Part shown: piece after piece, positions 18,982 through 28,401 of the stretch | Numbering within the stretch: the stretch's first letter is position 1 | Layout: every line of letters starts with the position of its first letter | DNA from: Aphrocallistes beatrix | Taxonomy: Eukaryota > Porifera > Hexactinellida > Sceptrulophora > Aphrocallistidae | Assembly: GCA_963281255.1 (NCBI GenBank) | Contig: OY725493.1 | Coordinates: forward strand, 1,735,550 to 1,799,549 | Reading direction: 5' to 3' | DNA: 64,000 nucleotides | The notes under the pieces: generated by a model | Told to the model about the DNA's origin: nothing | The model's input: the letters and a program-made list of their open reading frames with translations, nothing else | Databases searched by the model: none | Translations under genes and position numbers: made by a program

Positions 18982-19523
18982 ACAAGCGCGCTTCGCTTGC
19001 TTGCGCTGCGCGGCTGGCGGACACTTTGTGTCCGCCGGAGGCTCCCTTCGGTCGCCTGGAGGTGACATTGGTTAATTATAAGGGAGATAACATCTCTAAA
19101 TATGTCCATCTTAGTGTTAAAACCGATTTCACTCGAAAAATCACCAAATTTGTCAATTTTAAAATTTTTGATGCGTAATGATAACGTCATAACAAAGTGA
19201 TGAGTCATCATTTTTTGATGAAAGTCGCATCATATGTGAGGTATGTTAGTATACAGATTCTATTAAAATTTCAGCCTTCTATCTCCTATAATGGCTGAGT
19301 TATGCTCGAATAACTGTGTTGCTTAACTTTTAAAAATGTGACAATGACGTCATAATTCCATGATGAGTCGACATTTTGCTCTGAACTCAGAACTTACTGG
19401 AGCCATAGCCAAAAGACTCCCACATGCCAAAAATCAGCTTTCTGCGCCGGGCAGTTTCTTCAATCAATTCGTTACATATATATATATATATATATACACA
19501 TTAATCGAGTTTTAATAGTAAGG
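18982..19523 (-). mobile_element. Family A element, copy 3 (inverted)
   Basis: A full-length copy on the minus strand: the ACAAGCGCGCTTCGCTTG terminal hairpin at 18982 and the CGAGTTTTAATAGTAAGG head complement ending at 19523. Both CRE-type octamers and the GGCGGACAC..GTGTCCGCC stem are present. It lies about 330 bp upstream of the Roco kinase start codon. Confidence 0.7.
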
Positions 19524-19857
19524 ATTGATGAAATTTATTGCACTCAAGTACTCAAGTTGAAATAGCATGTACTATCTATTAAACGTAACAATTTTAGGTT
19601 TTAGCTAAATTAAATATATTAACGTTCTAGTGAGCCAGGACAGAGTGAATTAGAATTATATACACTAGACATCAAATTTAGTCGTACCGTACCTTAAAAT
19701 AAAAAATGTCGAGTGAACGAAGAGAGATACAGTACGATTAAGATTTAGTGTAGTATCAAATTGTGCCTTCTTATCATGGATTAGGCTTGTATCAAATGAC
19801 ATTCACTCCACCATGAATCCACTAAGTAAGAAAGATCATTGTTGAATATATTTAATC

Positions 19858-22800
19858 ATGTCCCAAATTGCAGGGAGTGGAGAAAAACAAAAAGAATTAA
19901 TTCCCAGATTATCTATGACCTTTGATAAGGGGAAGATCCATCGGTGGTGTAGAGAAGGAAAATATAGCGAAATTGTTGATTTAATAAGTGAAGGTGTGAA
20001 GTTACAATCTCACTTAAAGTATGGAACCGGAGTGTTCGGGTATACTCCCCTGCATGAAGCTTGTGCAGCAGGACATAGTCAGATCACTAAACTGTTGTTG
20101 AAAGAAGGAGCGGATCCTAATGTGCGCTGTAGCAACAAATACACCCCATTACATCTTGCTACAATACAGAGACACCCTGGGTGTGTGGAGGTCCTAGTCA
20201 AGTTTGGGGGAGCGAAGATGAATGTGGAAGACAAATATAACCGAACTCCGCTAAACCTAGCAATCGAGAGAAAAAGCACTCGAATAATCAACTTGCTAAT
20301 GGGGGAGCAGATGCATCGAGCATGCAAAGACTCAGAAACAGAAGAAATTAACAAAGTTCTTTTAAACGCAAGCAAGTACAAACCAAACCCTATTCTTCCT
20401 GAAGATTACGAGCAATGCCTACTAAGCTGTATCGACAGTTGTAAGATCTTACACATGCGGAAAATCCTCCTCTTCTCCCCAGCCCACCACTACACCCAGC
20501 TGATAGAGCGGGCTGACATGCGCGGGAACATGGAGATGGTAGCATACTTGTTCCTCTGCTCGGCTGCTGAAGAGAACAAAATTAATCTCATCCGATTTAT
20601 TCTTAATATGAATGAAGGAAAATCTATTTACTGTGAGAAGACAAATCGGAACAGTACTATAACCAACAGTTTTCTTTCAGAAGATGAGGAAAAACTACTA
20701 ATGAAGAGTCTACCACAGCTAACCACTAACCTGGATAGGATTATCCCACTGATGCTTGCTAGGAAGAAGAAGAATAGCGCCGCTGTGTTAGAACTACTTT
20801 TGAACATTGATTGTAATAAGAAAACGAAAAAAATCGGCTGGCAAGGGTTGAAACTTCAAGAAATTGAAGATAACGTGCTGCAAAAGGTAGTATGGGTGGA
20901 AGAACTGGACCTAGGTAACAATCAGCTGAAAAGATTAAACGAAAACATCTGCGTTTGCCTTAATCTGGCCAAACTTGACCTCAGTAAGAATCGACTCGAA
21001 TATTTCGACCCCCTCTTATTCAGATCACTCACAAACCTGGAAGAACTTGATGTGTCTGATAACTTGCTCACGTCTCTACGTCCAGTTGTTGCTTCTAACA
21101 CACTGAAAAAGTTCAACCTGTCGGCGAATAAGATACTTTCTCTCCCAGACGGTCTGGTGCTCCCAAACATCCAGCATCTGTCCCTTTCCCACAACAAACT
21201 CAACCGCCTACCTTACTGCGTCACTAACATGACCACCCTGGAGGTTCTGGACATTAGTCATAACATGGGTCTTTTCACGCTGCCATTGGCCCTGGGGAAA
21301 TTGGAAAAATTAATTATTCTGCGTCTGGATGGCCTCCCTGAGCTAAACACCGCTGATTTTCCTAAAACTGCATACGACACAAATAGCAAGAAGATAGTGA
21401 GCAGTGCTCTGATACAGCATTACAAGCACAAGTATCAAAATAGTTGTGAGTTCAACAAACTCAAAATTTATGTTGTGGGCAAACAGAATCGAGGAAAGTC
21501 TACACTGGTACGAAGAATTAAGGAGAGCAAAGAAGACATCAACATATCTACAGTCGGTATTGAGATGAATGAGTGGACATATCCGAGTGGATTTTCTAAG
21601 AAAAGCATCAACTACATTTTGTGGGATTTCGGGGGGCAAGAAGAGTATTATGCAGCACACCAATGCTTCTTAAGCCAGGGCTCTATGTACTTGTTAGTAT
21701 GGAACATTACCCATGGGGAGATAGGGATACAGGAGCTCATTCCTTGGTTGGATAATATCAAAGCTAGGACTCCCAAATCGACACTGATTATAGTTGCTAC
21801 CCATCTTGACATGATGGCAGACTTTGAAGAAGTTGGGAGATTGCTAGATCTGCTGTCAGAAGAGGTACACCAATATCGAGGCCTAAGAGTGGAGAAAATC
21901 ATGTGTGTCAGTTGTTTATCCGGAAAATCCTCCTACATTAGTGAGCTGAGAGAGGCAATCCACCAGACAGCACTGAAGATTAAATCCCAAACAAGTCAGA
22001 GTGAAGAAAACGTATTTGGAACCAAAGTACCTCAATACTACTTAACCCTAGACAAGAAAATAACAGCTCTCAACAAAGATCTCAGAAAGCAAAAGAAGAG
22101 CCCGATCCTCACTTTGAAAGATTTTAAAAAAATCGTCGAAAGCTGGAACATCTCAGATTTAGTAGGGAAAAGTGAGATCGTAAAAGCTATCAACTTCCTG
22201 CATAAGGCCGGGAAATTGCTCTATTATAATGACCCTAACAGCGGTCTTAACGAATTAGTGTTTGTTAACCCACAATGGCTATGCAATATGATGGCGAATA
22301 TCATCACTATCCAAAACAAAAATCCATTTATTTCCAACGGATTGATGGAGGTCAGACATTTCCATAGCCTGTTCAAAGGACAAGGAAATGACTTCCCCCC
22401 GGAGTATTTTAAATGTTACTTGCATCTCCTTGAGAAGTTCGAGATAGGAATGAACATAGGGAATAGTGTTCTACTGATCCCGTCACTCCTCCCTTCTGAA
22501 CGTCCCACTGGAAATATGTTCGATCCTTTGACATTACAACCTTTCTATGCCAGAGTAGTTCTCGGAGTGGATATGGTTCCCTACGGGTTCTGGAGTAGGC
22601 TCCTTTCTAGGCTGCTCCATTGCATTTCCGAGTTGCGTGAACACATAAGTTTTATCAAGAAAGGAGTAGCAGACGAGTTTGAGAGAGATGGGTGGTGCAA
22701 CATTGAGATGATACCTCCTGGCTCTCAAAAAGGAAATACAAATCATATCACGACCATGATAACAGGACCTCAAGAGCCTCAATCGATTAACAACCCGGTA

Positions 22801-25137
22801 GTACTGCAGGTGTGGAGACAAGGGATCTTTTTTGATGACGGTGTTTCCTCATTTCTAGTAGAATCTCTCAAAAACTCAGATTTGGTGCAGTCTCAGAAGC
22901 AAGGAGTGCTCATAATCTGCTCGAAGAGAGTAGAGAGTTGTAGCAAATTCGGACAGATCTACGACACTATTCTCGACCTCTGCGCTTCCTGGTATCCTGG
23001 AGTCCACCTTGACACGTATCTGCTCAGCGAGGAGGTGGTACACATGAAAATGGATTTGGACGATGAAGAGACAACTCTACCTTCCATCCGCAGTTGGTTT
23101 GAGAATCCAAACAGACCACTCGTCATCGCCAGCAAAGAGCATAAAATAGAAGACTTGGCTCCAGACCTTCTCCTACTAGACTTACCTTCTCAATTCGTTT
23201 TAAAAAAGGAAAATTTTGAATTCGATGTTAATAAAACCCTTGGTAAAGGTGGATACGGATCAGTATTCGTTGGCAGCCACAAAGGAAAATCCGTAGCTAT
23301 CAAAACATATCATCAAACTCGAAATGATCCAGATAGCCAAAACGAAGCATTTTGTGAGCTGCGGAGAGAATCCATGGTCCTCAAGAGTCTACACCATCCT
23401 TGCCTGATCGGATTCGAAGGAATTCTAATGAAACCACACATGAGTCTGGTGCTGGAGATCGCTCCGATGGGTTCTCTCAGTGATCTCATCAATAAGAGCA
23501 GTCATGAAGGGAAGCCTCCCTTCGTGAGGCAGATCTACTACAGAATAGCAAAGCAAGTTGCTTCTGGTCTCAATTTTCTACACTGCAGGTCTCACCCGAT
23601 AATATTCAGGGATCTCAAGCCGAGTAATGTGCTCGTTATCTCGATTGATCCTCTCGAACGAATCCAAGTTAAACTGACTGATTTCGGAATCGCTGCATAC
23701 CTCCAACCATCTGGTCATGTGGGGCTAGAAGGTACCAAAGGATTCCAGGCACCTGAGATTCTTAAATATGGCGGCAGAGTCTATTACGATCATCGCGTTG
23801 ACATTTTCTCCTACGGCATGCTATTATACAATGTAGTGAGTATGAATTTGCCTTATGCTAGCATCAGCACCTTGCTGATTGACCAGCAGATAATAAACAA
23901 ACTACGGCCGTCACTCTCCAATGAAGTGCTGAACTACGGGTTGTGTCTATTTGAGGATGTGATCAGACTGTCATGGGATGATGACCCGAGAGTGAGACCC
24001 AATGCAAGCAGCATAATAGAGCTTGTATCCCAACCGACATTCCAATCCGTCATGTGCATTGAGAGAGTGAAGGGATGCTGGGATGTGGTTTATGTGTGGT
24101 ATGGTGAGGACACAATATTAACAGTATTACGGGGAAACAATGGCGAGAATAGGATTGAACTTAGGTGTAAGATTAATCTAACAGTAACCGCGATGATCGA
24201 ATACAAACATGAGGTACACGCAGCTGCTCTAATCAACGAACATGTATGGAGTATAAATAGACGCGTGGAATATGGAGACTTCTTTGCTGCAGTTTGGGAG
24301 TTAAGGAATGGAGAGTACATCATCGCGCATAAAGAGTTGTTTCCAGTAACTTGTAGTTCGCCACAACTTATAGAACACGACAAGTACGTGTATGCAGCGA
24401 GCAGAGACGGTGTGATATTCAGGCTTGTGAAGAACAATGACGCCATTCAGCGAGGGGAGTTAGAAATGCACCTCATATACACCAGGGCAAGTCCATTAGA
24501 CACTTTGATGATCGTTAACGATCAATATTGGTGTTCAAACGAGTTCGATGTATTCGTCTATGATCAGTTCAGCATTGAAACTAAGATAAACTACCCACTT
24601 CCCCGAAAAGGCTCGCATTTCAGATACATGACACTCGCTTGCTACAGAGATGAGGTTTGGATATCACACTTAGATCAGCCACTACTGTCTGTATTCAATA
24701 CGGAAATTCGTAAATGGAAAATGGATATTGATTTAAATCGAGCTATTAATCAAGTTTCAAATGTAAATGGCGGAACAGAAAGCTGCGACATTACGAGCAT
24801 ATGTAGCGAGCTGGATACAGTCTGGATTGGCCTATCAAATGGTACGATTGTGATAATGTCTGCAACTCAAAAGATATTTCTTATTACTCTTACCCCCTAC
24901 AAAGGCTCCGTACTCCATCTTCTCCCTATGTTAGGATCCGGCGCTACAGGTTCTGAAAAAGCATCGATTCTATCCTATGGGCATGGTTATACTTACGAAA
25001 GGTCCGTATCAAACAGTTTAAATAAAGAACATCGGAAAGATACAAAGGAAAGAGAAAATGCAATAATACTATGGGAATGTCAGAGCAGCGAAGAGTTCAA
25101 AGCTATGAAAGCAATGTCAGAAAGCAAAGTGATGTAA
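19858..25137 (+). CDS. LRRK1-type Roco protein (ankyrin-LRR-Roc-COR-kinase)
   Basis: 1759 codons in one exon. Domains in order: ankyrin repeats (about 25-150, YTPLHEACAAGHSQITKLLL); leucine-rich repeats (about 340-490); Roc GTPase (about 534-700) with P-loop GKQNRGKS near 541-548, DFGGQEEYYA and the THLDM guanine-specificity segment; COR (about 720-1080); protein kinase (about 1120-1395) with LGKGGYGSVF, VAIK, catalytic loop FRDLKPSNVL near 1249-1258, TDFG and APE; then about 350 residues suggestive of a beta-propeller. The kinase looks catalytically complete, with Phe in place of the His of HRD (human LRRKs have Tyr). Ankyrin plus LRR without armadillo repeats matches LRRK1 rather than LRRK2. 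Role by family: GTPase-regulated kinase in membrane trafficking. A family A transposon lies 335 bp upstream. Confidence 0.93.
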   Translation: MSQIAGSGEKQKELIPRLSMTFDKGKIHRWCREGKYSEIVDLISEGVKLQSHLKYGTGVFGYTPLHEACAAGHSQITKLLLKEGADPNVRCSNKYTPLHLATIQRHPGCVEVLVKFGGAKMNVEDKYNRTPLNLAIERKSTRIINLLMGEQMHRACKDSETEEINKVLLNASKYKPNPILPEDYEQCLLSCIDSCKILHMRKILLFSPAHHYTQLIERADMRGNMEMVAYLFLCSAAEENKINLIRFILNMNEGKSIYCEKTNRNSTITNSFLSEDEEKLLMKSLPQLTTNLDRIIPLMLARKKKNSAAVLELLLNIDCNKKTKKIGWQGLKLQEIEDNVLQKVVWVEELDLGNNQLKRLNENICVCLNLAKLDLSKNRLEYFDPLLFRSLTNLEELDVSDNLLTSLRPVVASNTLKKFNLSANKILSLPDGLVLPNIQHLSLSHNKLNRLPYCVTNMTTLEVLDISHNMGLFTLPLALGKLEKLIILRLDGLPELNTADFPKTAYDTNSKKIVSSALIQHYKHKYQNSCEFNKLKIYVVGKQNRGKSTLVRRIKESKEDINISTVGIEMNEWTYPSGFSKKSINYILWDFGGQEEYYAAHQCFLSQGSMYLLVWNITHGEIGIQELIPWLDNIKARTPKSTLIIVATHLDMMADFEEVGRLLDLLSEEVHQYRGLRVEKIMCVSCLSGKSSYISELREAIHQTALKIKSQTSQSEENVFGTKVPQYYLTLDKKITALNKDLRKQKKSPILTLKDFKKIVESWNISDLVGKSEIVKAINFLHKAGKLLYYNDPNSGLNELVFVNPQWLCNMMANIITIQNKNPFISNGLMEVRHFHSLFKGQGNDFPPEYFKCYLHLLEKFEIGMNIGNSVLLIPSLLPSERPTGNMFDPLTLQPFYARVVLGVDMVPYGFWSRLLSRLLHCISELREHISFIKKGVADEFERDGWCNIEMIPPGSQKGNTNHITTMITGPQEPQSINNPVVLQVWRQGIFFDDGVSSFLVESLKNSDLVQSQKQGVLIICSKRVESCSKFGQIYDTILDLCASWYPGVHLDTYLLSEEVVHMKMDLDDEETTLPSIRSWFENPNRPLVIASKEHKIEDLAPDLLLLDLPSQFVLKKENFEFDVNKTLGKGGYGSVFVGSHKGKSVAIKTYHQTRNDPDSQNEAFCELRRESMVLKSLHHPCLIGFEGILMKPHMSLVLEIAPMGSLSDLINKSSHEGKPPFVRQIYYRIAKQVASGLNFLHCRSHPIIFRDLKPSNVLVISIDPLERIQVKLTDFGIAAYLQPSGHVGLEGTKGFQAPEILKYGGRVYYDHRVDIFSYGMLLYNVVSMNLPYASISTLLIDQQIINKLRPSLSNEVLNYGLCLFEDVIRLSWDDDPRVRPNASSIIELVSQPTFQSVMCIERVKGCWDVVYVWYGEDTILTVLRGNNGENRIELRCKINLTVTAMIEYKHEVHAAALINEHVWSINRRVEYGDFFAAVWELRNGEYIIAHKELFPVTCSSPQLIEHDKYVYAASRDGVIFRLVKNNDAIQRGELEMHLIYTRASPLDTLMIVNDQYWCSNEFDVFVYDQFSIETKINYPLPRKGSHFRYMTLACYRDEVWISHLDQPLLSVFNTEIRKWKMDIDLNRAINQVSNVNGGTESCDITSICSELDTVWIGLSNGTIVIMSATQKIFLITLTPYKGSVLHLLPMLGSGATGSEKASILSYGHGYTYERSVSNSLNKEHRKDTKERENAIILWECQSSEEFKAMKAMSESKVM

Positions 25138-25878
25138 CATTAAAGTGATAGATTCAGCGTTTACCAGGCATGTCATACTAAATTAAATCATAACGCTAAT
25201 TTATTATAAGTATACGTAGCGTAGTTAGTCTAGCTCTTATAGGGAGATGTCCTTTTGGTACGGAGGGTATACCCCGTCCGTCCTTAGCAACACACAAAGA
25301 ATGTGTATTTACAAGTAGTTGATAATGCTTAACAGTTTGCAAAGCAATCCAGAGTATAATATACTCTGGATTGCTTTGCAAACTAAACATATGCTCATAA
25401 TAAAGAGACTGATGTTAAGCATTTTTATTGTAATACAATAAAAGTTATTTTTGAGATTATCAAACTTATGCTTAAGTGCTTTCACAAAAATGCTCTCCAT
25501 AGTATTGTTCTTTTTGTAATTTAGATCAAATTTATCTTCTATTTATCCAAAGTGGTCCCTATACACAGTCTGGTGGGATCTATTTGTTGTCAAATATCCA
25601 TTGTGTTTGTACAGTTGGTTTTCCTTACTACTCGTATTAAGGGGTAAAAAAATGTAAATTAGAAATTTGGCCAAAGCAAATGGTCCCCCGCCCAGAACAG
25701 GGAGATTATTTTTCCCAAACACACACATACCGTAGTTATAAACTAAGTATGACTGCTGAAGCAATAAAACGAAGATGAATATTTCATGAAAAATTGTGCG
25801 TTTTACTGGCCTGAATGAGATAGCCATAGAGGGATATAATATAATACAGAAAAAAGATATGCTATGATATGAACAAAA
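25138..25878. other. Intergenic, convergent 3' ends
   Basis: About 740 bp between the Roco kinase stop (plus strand) and the GTF3C6 stop (minus strand). It should contain both 3' UTRs. Apart from the 49-nt hairpin at 25335-25383 I see no repeat family or gene; short minus-strand frames here have no recognisable features. Confidence 0.5.
25335..25383. repeat. Perfect 49-nt hairpin
   Basis: GTTTGCAAAGCAATCCAGAG.. is followed by its exact complement, with 23-base arms around a 3-base centre. It lies about 200 bp past the Roco stop codon, so if transcribed it would sit in that 3' UTR. Confidence 0.85.
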
Positions 25879-26211
25879 TTAAGATGCTGGAGTTGTGCTA
25901 TTATTTGCTTGCTGTGTGGACTCCTTCTTCTCAACAGTAACTCTTGAACATACGAGTACTTTTTCCGTCTGACCAACCACTTCATACTTTTTGTCCGTCT
26001 TCTCCCCGAATAGAACATAGGTAGTAGTAGCATCTTGATACTCACCTGAGTAGGTAGAACTCCCAAGTTGTAGCACTGGCTGTTCCCCATCCAATCCGAG
26101 AACTGAGCAAGTGGGAGTAGTGGTGAGTAGCTTCTGAAACGCTTCCACGCGGAGATGAGGGAACTCTACCAGCAGAGTAACTTCTTCGTATTCTTCATTA
26201 GATCCGGACAT
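25879..26211 (-). CDS. GTF3C6: General transcription factor 3C polypeptide 6 (TFIIIC subunit)
   Basis: 110 codons from the ATG giving MSGSNEEYEEVTLLVEFP. A longer in-frame reading upstream (to 26361) has no family features and probably is not translated. The TFIIIC sub6 core is recognisable: an acidic start, VTLLVEFP, then CSVLGLDGEQPVLQLGSS, YSGEYQDATTTYVLFGE. This matches the human order LVLVEL, VLGIDTERPILQV, FAGEYEDTLGTCVIF. GTF3C6 is a small subunit of TFIIIC, which recruits TFIIIB and RNA polymerase III to tRNA genes in the nucleus. The protein is about half the human length; it lacks the long acidic C-terminal tail and ends in a Ser/Thr/Asn-rich stretch. No intron. Confidence 0.82.
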   Translation of the reverse strand: MSGSNEEYEEVTLLVEFPHLRVEAFQKLLTTTPTCSVLGLDGEQPVLQLGSSTYSGEYQDATTTYVLFGEKTDKKYEVVGQTEKVLVCSRVTVEKKESTQQANNSTTPAS

Positions 26212-26523
26212 TAAATTCTTGCAGTAAGATTTTGTTATTGTAAAATCAAAGATTTCAACAAAGTTTGTGATTATACCAATGTAGTTAATATACGTACAGA
26301 TAGATACATTGGTGGGTTTTTTTGGGCTTGGGGCCGCGGCAAAATGGCTTCGAAGCGACACTGGCGGCTCATAATGAGAAAATTTTAATTGATGACGTAA
26401 TAATATGATGATAACTTATATTCGTGTTTTATGGTAAATGAGGATGTAAGTTGTGACGAAAATTTTATCGATCAAGTAAGATCGATGGCAGAATAGCTTG
26501 TTCAGTTTTCCTGATTATAAAAC

Positions 26524-26545
26524 TGTCGGTCGACAGACTGATAGT
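26524..26545. promoter_or_regulatory. Shared 22-bp motif upstream of GTF3C6
   Basis: A GTCGGTCGACAGAC core then TGATAGT. It matches 21 of 22 bases of a site at 59914-59935 upstream of UNC50. It can form a small hairpin (CTGTC..GACAG). It lies about 313 bp upstream of the GTF3C6 start. A promoter role is inference; it could also be a relic of a repeat. Confidence 0.35.
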
Positions 26546-26821
26546 TCCGTTTCAAAAACACAAGCCAGAGGAACTCCGTATAGTTCTATGTGAATCGTTG
26601 AAGTTCCTTAATATCTTGCAATTTTCTATTAAAAGGCGTGAAGCGATGAATACATATAAGAACCAGATACAATACTTCATTATTAATATCAGGCAGACCA
26701 TGATATAGGATTCTCATATCTAATTTGGTAGGAATAGGACAGTTAGATTCCCCAGAATCGCGCGGACGAATGGACAAACCGAATCCACTGGGCTTCTTCC
26801 CGTAGGAGCTAGCTGTATTGA

Positions 26822-26890
26822 AATATAGCAATGACGTCATGATTATGTGATGAGTTGACACCTTTTTGTCTGAGTCTCAAAATCTCAAGT
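26822..26890 (-). repeat. Family A fragment (inverted)
   Basis: GCAATGACGTCATGATTATG, GATGAGTTGACACC and TTTTGTCTGAGTCTCA match the complement of the family A centre (CAATGACGTCATAATTCCAT, GATGAGTCGACATTTT). It is a short relic that keeps a TGACGTCA octamer. Confidence 0.5.
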
Positions 26891-26899
26891 CAATACCAA

Positions 26900-27130
26900 A
26901 ATATTCCACTTATTTAGACAACTCTACATGCACACATATTGTTGTTACACAATGCACTTCATGTATATTCCTACATTTTACAATGATTACGTCATACATC
27001 TTATTAATTAATTAATAATTATCGCGTAGAATACTAATGAAACTCGAGCACGTAATTGGGTGGAGAAATAATGAAGCAGGTGAGTGTTTACATTGTCTAA
27101 TCCTATTATTAAATATTATTAATAATTCTT
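26900..27130. other. Intergenic, AT-rich, nothing recognised
   Basis: AT-rich sequence with a TTAATTAATTAATAATTA run near 27001. There is no ORF or repeat family that I can support. Confidence 0.4.
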
Positions 27131-27149
27131 AGCTTACCATGATTCAAGT

Positions 27150-27480
27150 TTGTACAAGTACTGTACTATAAAAGACTGATCGCACTCTTAGTTACTAGGG
27201 TGAGGGGAGGCTAGGAGCTAATACAACTTGTGCAAGTATAATCTGGACTCCGGCCGTAAAATATAGAGACTTACTGCTCACCACCTAACTTACATCAAGC
27301 AGCGAACCTCCTATCAACACCATCAGCAATCCACAAAATTACCAATCAAATCTCGCGTGGATAAATAACACGAGTAGCGAATATATAATATTTGAGGCTC
27401 GACGATGATGCACCACGCAATAACTGAGCTCCTGGTTAACTCCCCTCACCCCTTTTTATTCCTTTTTAAAAACATTACAA
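27150..27480 (-). repeat. Family B repeat, copy 4
   Basis: Minus-strand copy with AAGGGGTGAGGGGAGTTAAC, CAGGAGCTCAGTTATTGCGT, GAGCCTCAAATATTATATAT, GATTGGTAATTTTGTGGATT, TTTACGGCCGGAGTCC and GTCTTTTATAGT. It is closest to copy 2 at 17.8 kb (GCGTGGTGCATCA is shared), about 9 kb away. Confidence 0.65.
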
Positions 27481-27489
27481 TCAAATTCC

Positions 27490-28084
27490 ATTGTAATCAA
27501 GTCAGATGTACATACGTATATAGTACTTACTGTTCTAAGGCTCAATTGCAGCATTGTTAGTGCAAATAATTCCGACAAATCCATATACGTGTTAACAGCG
27601 ATTGTATATTTTCATTTCGCACCTTTGAAATGATTCTTATTGGAAGTGCTAATTTAATGTTTCTTCCAGATCGGCAAAAAAGTTGCATGCTGTTGCTCGA
27701 GTTTGATGGGGCAACACAATGTGTATATTCACGCAGTGAGACATATGCGAACAGAGACATTTGTGTCAAGCTTAGCGAGACAGTCCAGCCTTTGTACATA
27801 AATGTCTCACTAAGCTTGGAGACAAATATCTCTGAACACAAATGTTAACTCTCCTTTTAAAATAAGTACTGTATATACGTACGACTTAACAAACTATTTG
27901 TAACAAAGGTTTGGTAGAGCACTATTTATATCTCATATCAAAGTCAATTTCAGTTCATATATACTTTGTTTTACAAAAATCTATCAAACTTGTATATTCA
28001 TGATGCGATGACTCTGGTATTCGGTACTTTGCAGCTTGCATTTGTAGGGATATATTATTAATCCGGACCAGCACATGGATAGAT
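27490..28084. other. Intergenic, no supported gene
   Basis: Short overlapping frames occur on both strands (27557-27848), but none has a recognisable motif or neighbouring exon signal. The segment GTGAGACATATGCGAACAGAG and a later TGTCTCACTAAGC are weakly complementary. I cannot support a gene here. Confidence 0.4.
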
Positions 28085-28306
28085 ATGCGTGACATAATCT
28101 CAAACATAGATAAGGTTGCATATGAATATTATAGATACCGGCACTCATGCAAGTTCAATTCCCGAATGGCTTTCTATACTGATCACCAACAAGAATTGTA
28201 TTCAACGGATTCAAATAATGTCAAAGAAGAAACTAACAAACAATTCTTGAAACTCAAGGAACATCTCAACAAATATGTTAACTATTTACTAATACAAGAT
28301 AAATAA
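28085..28306 (+). CDS. Hypothetical 73-codon ORF
   Basis: An intact ATG-to-TAA frame with mixed, protein-like composition: rich in Tyr, Lys and Asn, with an amphipathic C-terminal half (KQFLKLKEHLNKYVNYLL) that could form a helix. I recognise no family. It sits between family B copy 4 and the DUF1152 gene on the opposite strand, about 95 bp from that gene's stop. In AT-rich DNA a 73-codon frame can arise by chance, so it may be no gene, or a lone exon. Confidence 0.25.
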   Translation: MRDIISNIDKVAYEYYRYRHSCKFNSRMAFYTDHQQELYSTDSNNVKEETNKQFLKLKEHLNKYVNYLLIQDK

Positions 28307-28401
28307 AACTAAACCAAGTATGGAAAAAGAAAACACACCCGTAGTAGATAATATCATTGCTCTATTTAGTATTTACACTTGATTATGCTCTCAGTCGCAG
28401 A

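Noticed and set aside
26212-26361. N-terminal extension of GTF3C6 by 50 residues
   Set aside because: The extension has no family similarity and the acidic MSGSNEEYEE start fits human GTF3C6; the extra frame probably is 5' UTR.
27557-27848. Overlapping 72- and 94-codon ORFs on opposite strands
   Set aside because: No recognisable domain or splice context; mutual shadows in unique sequence.
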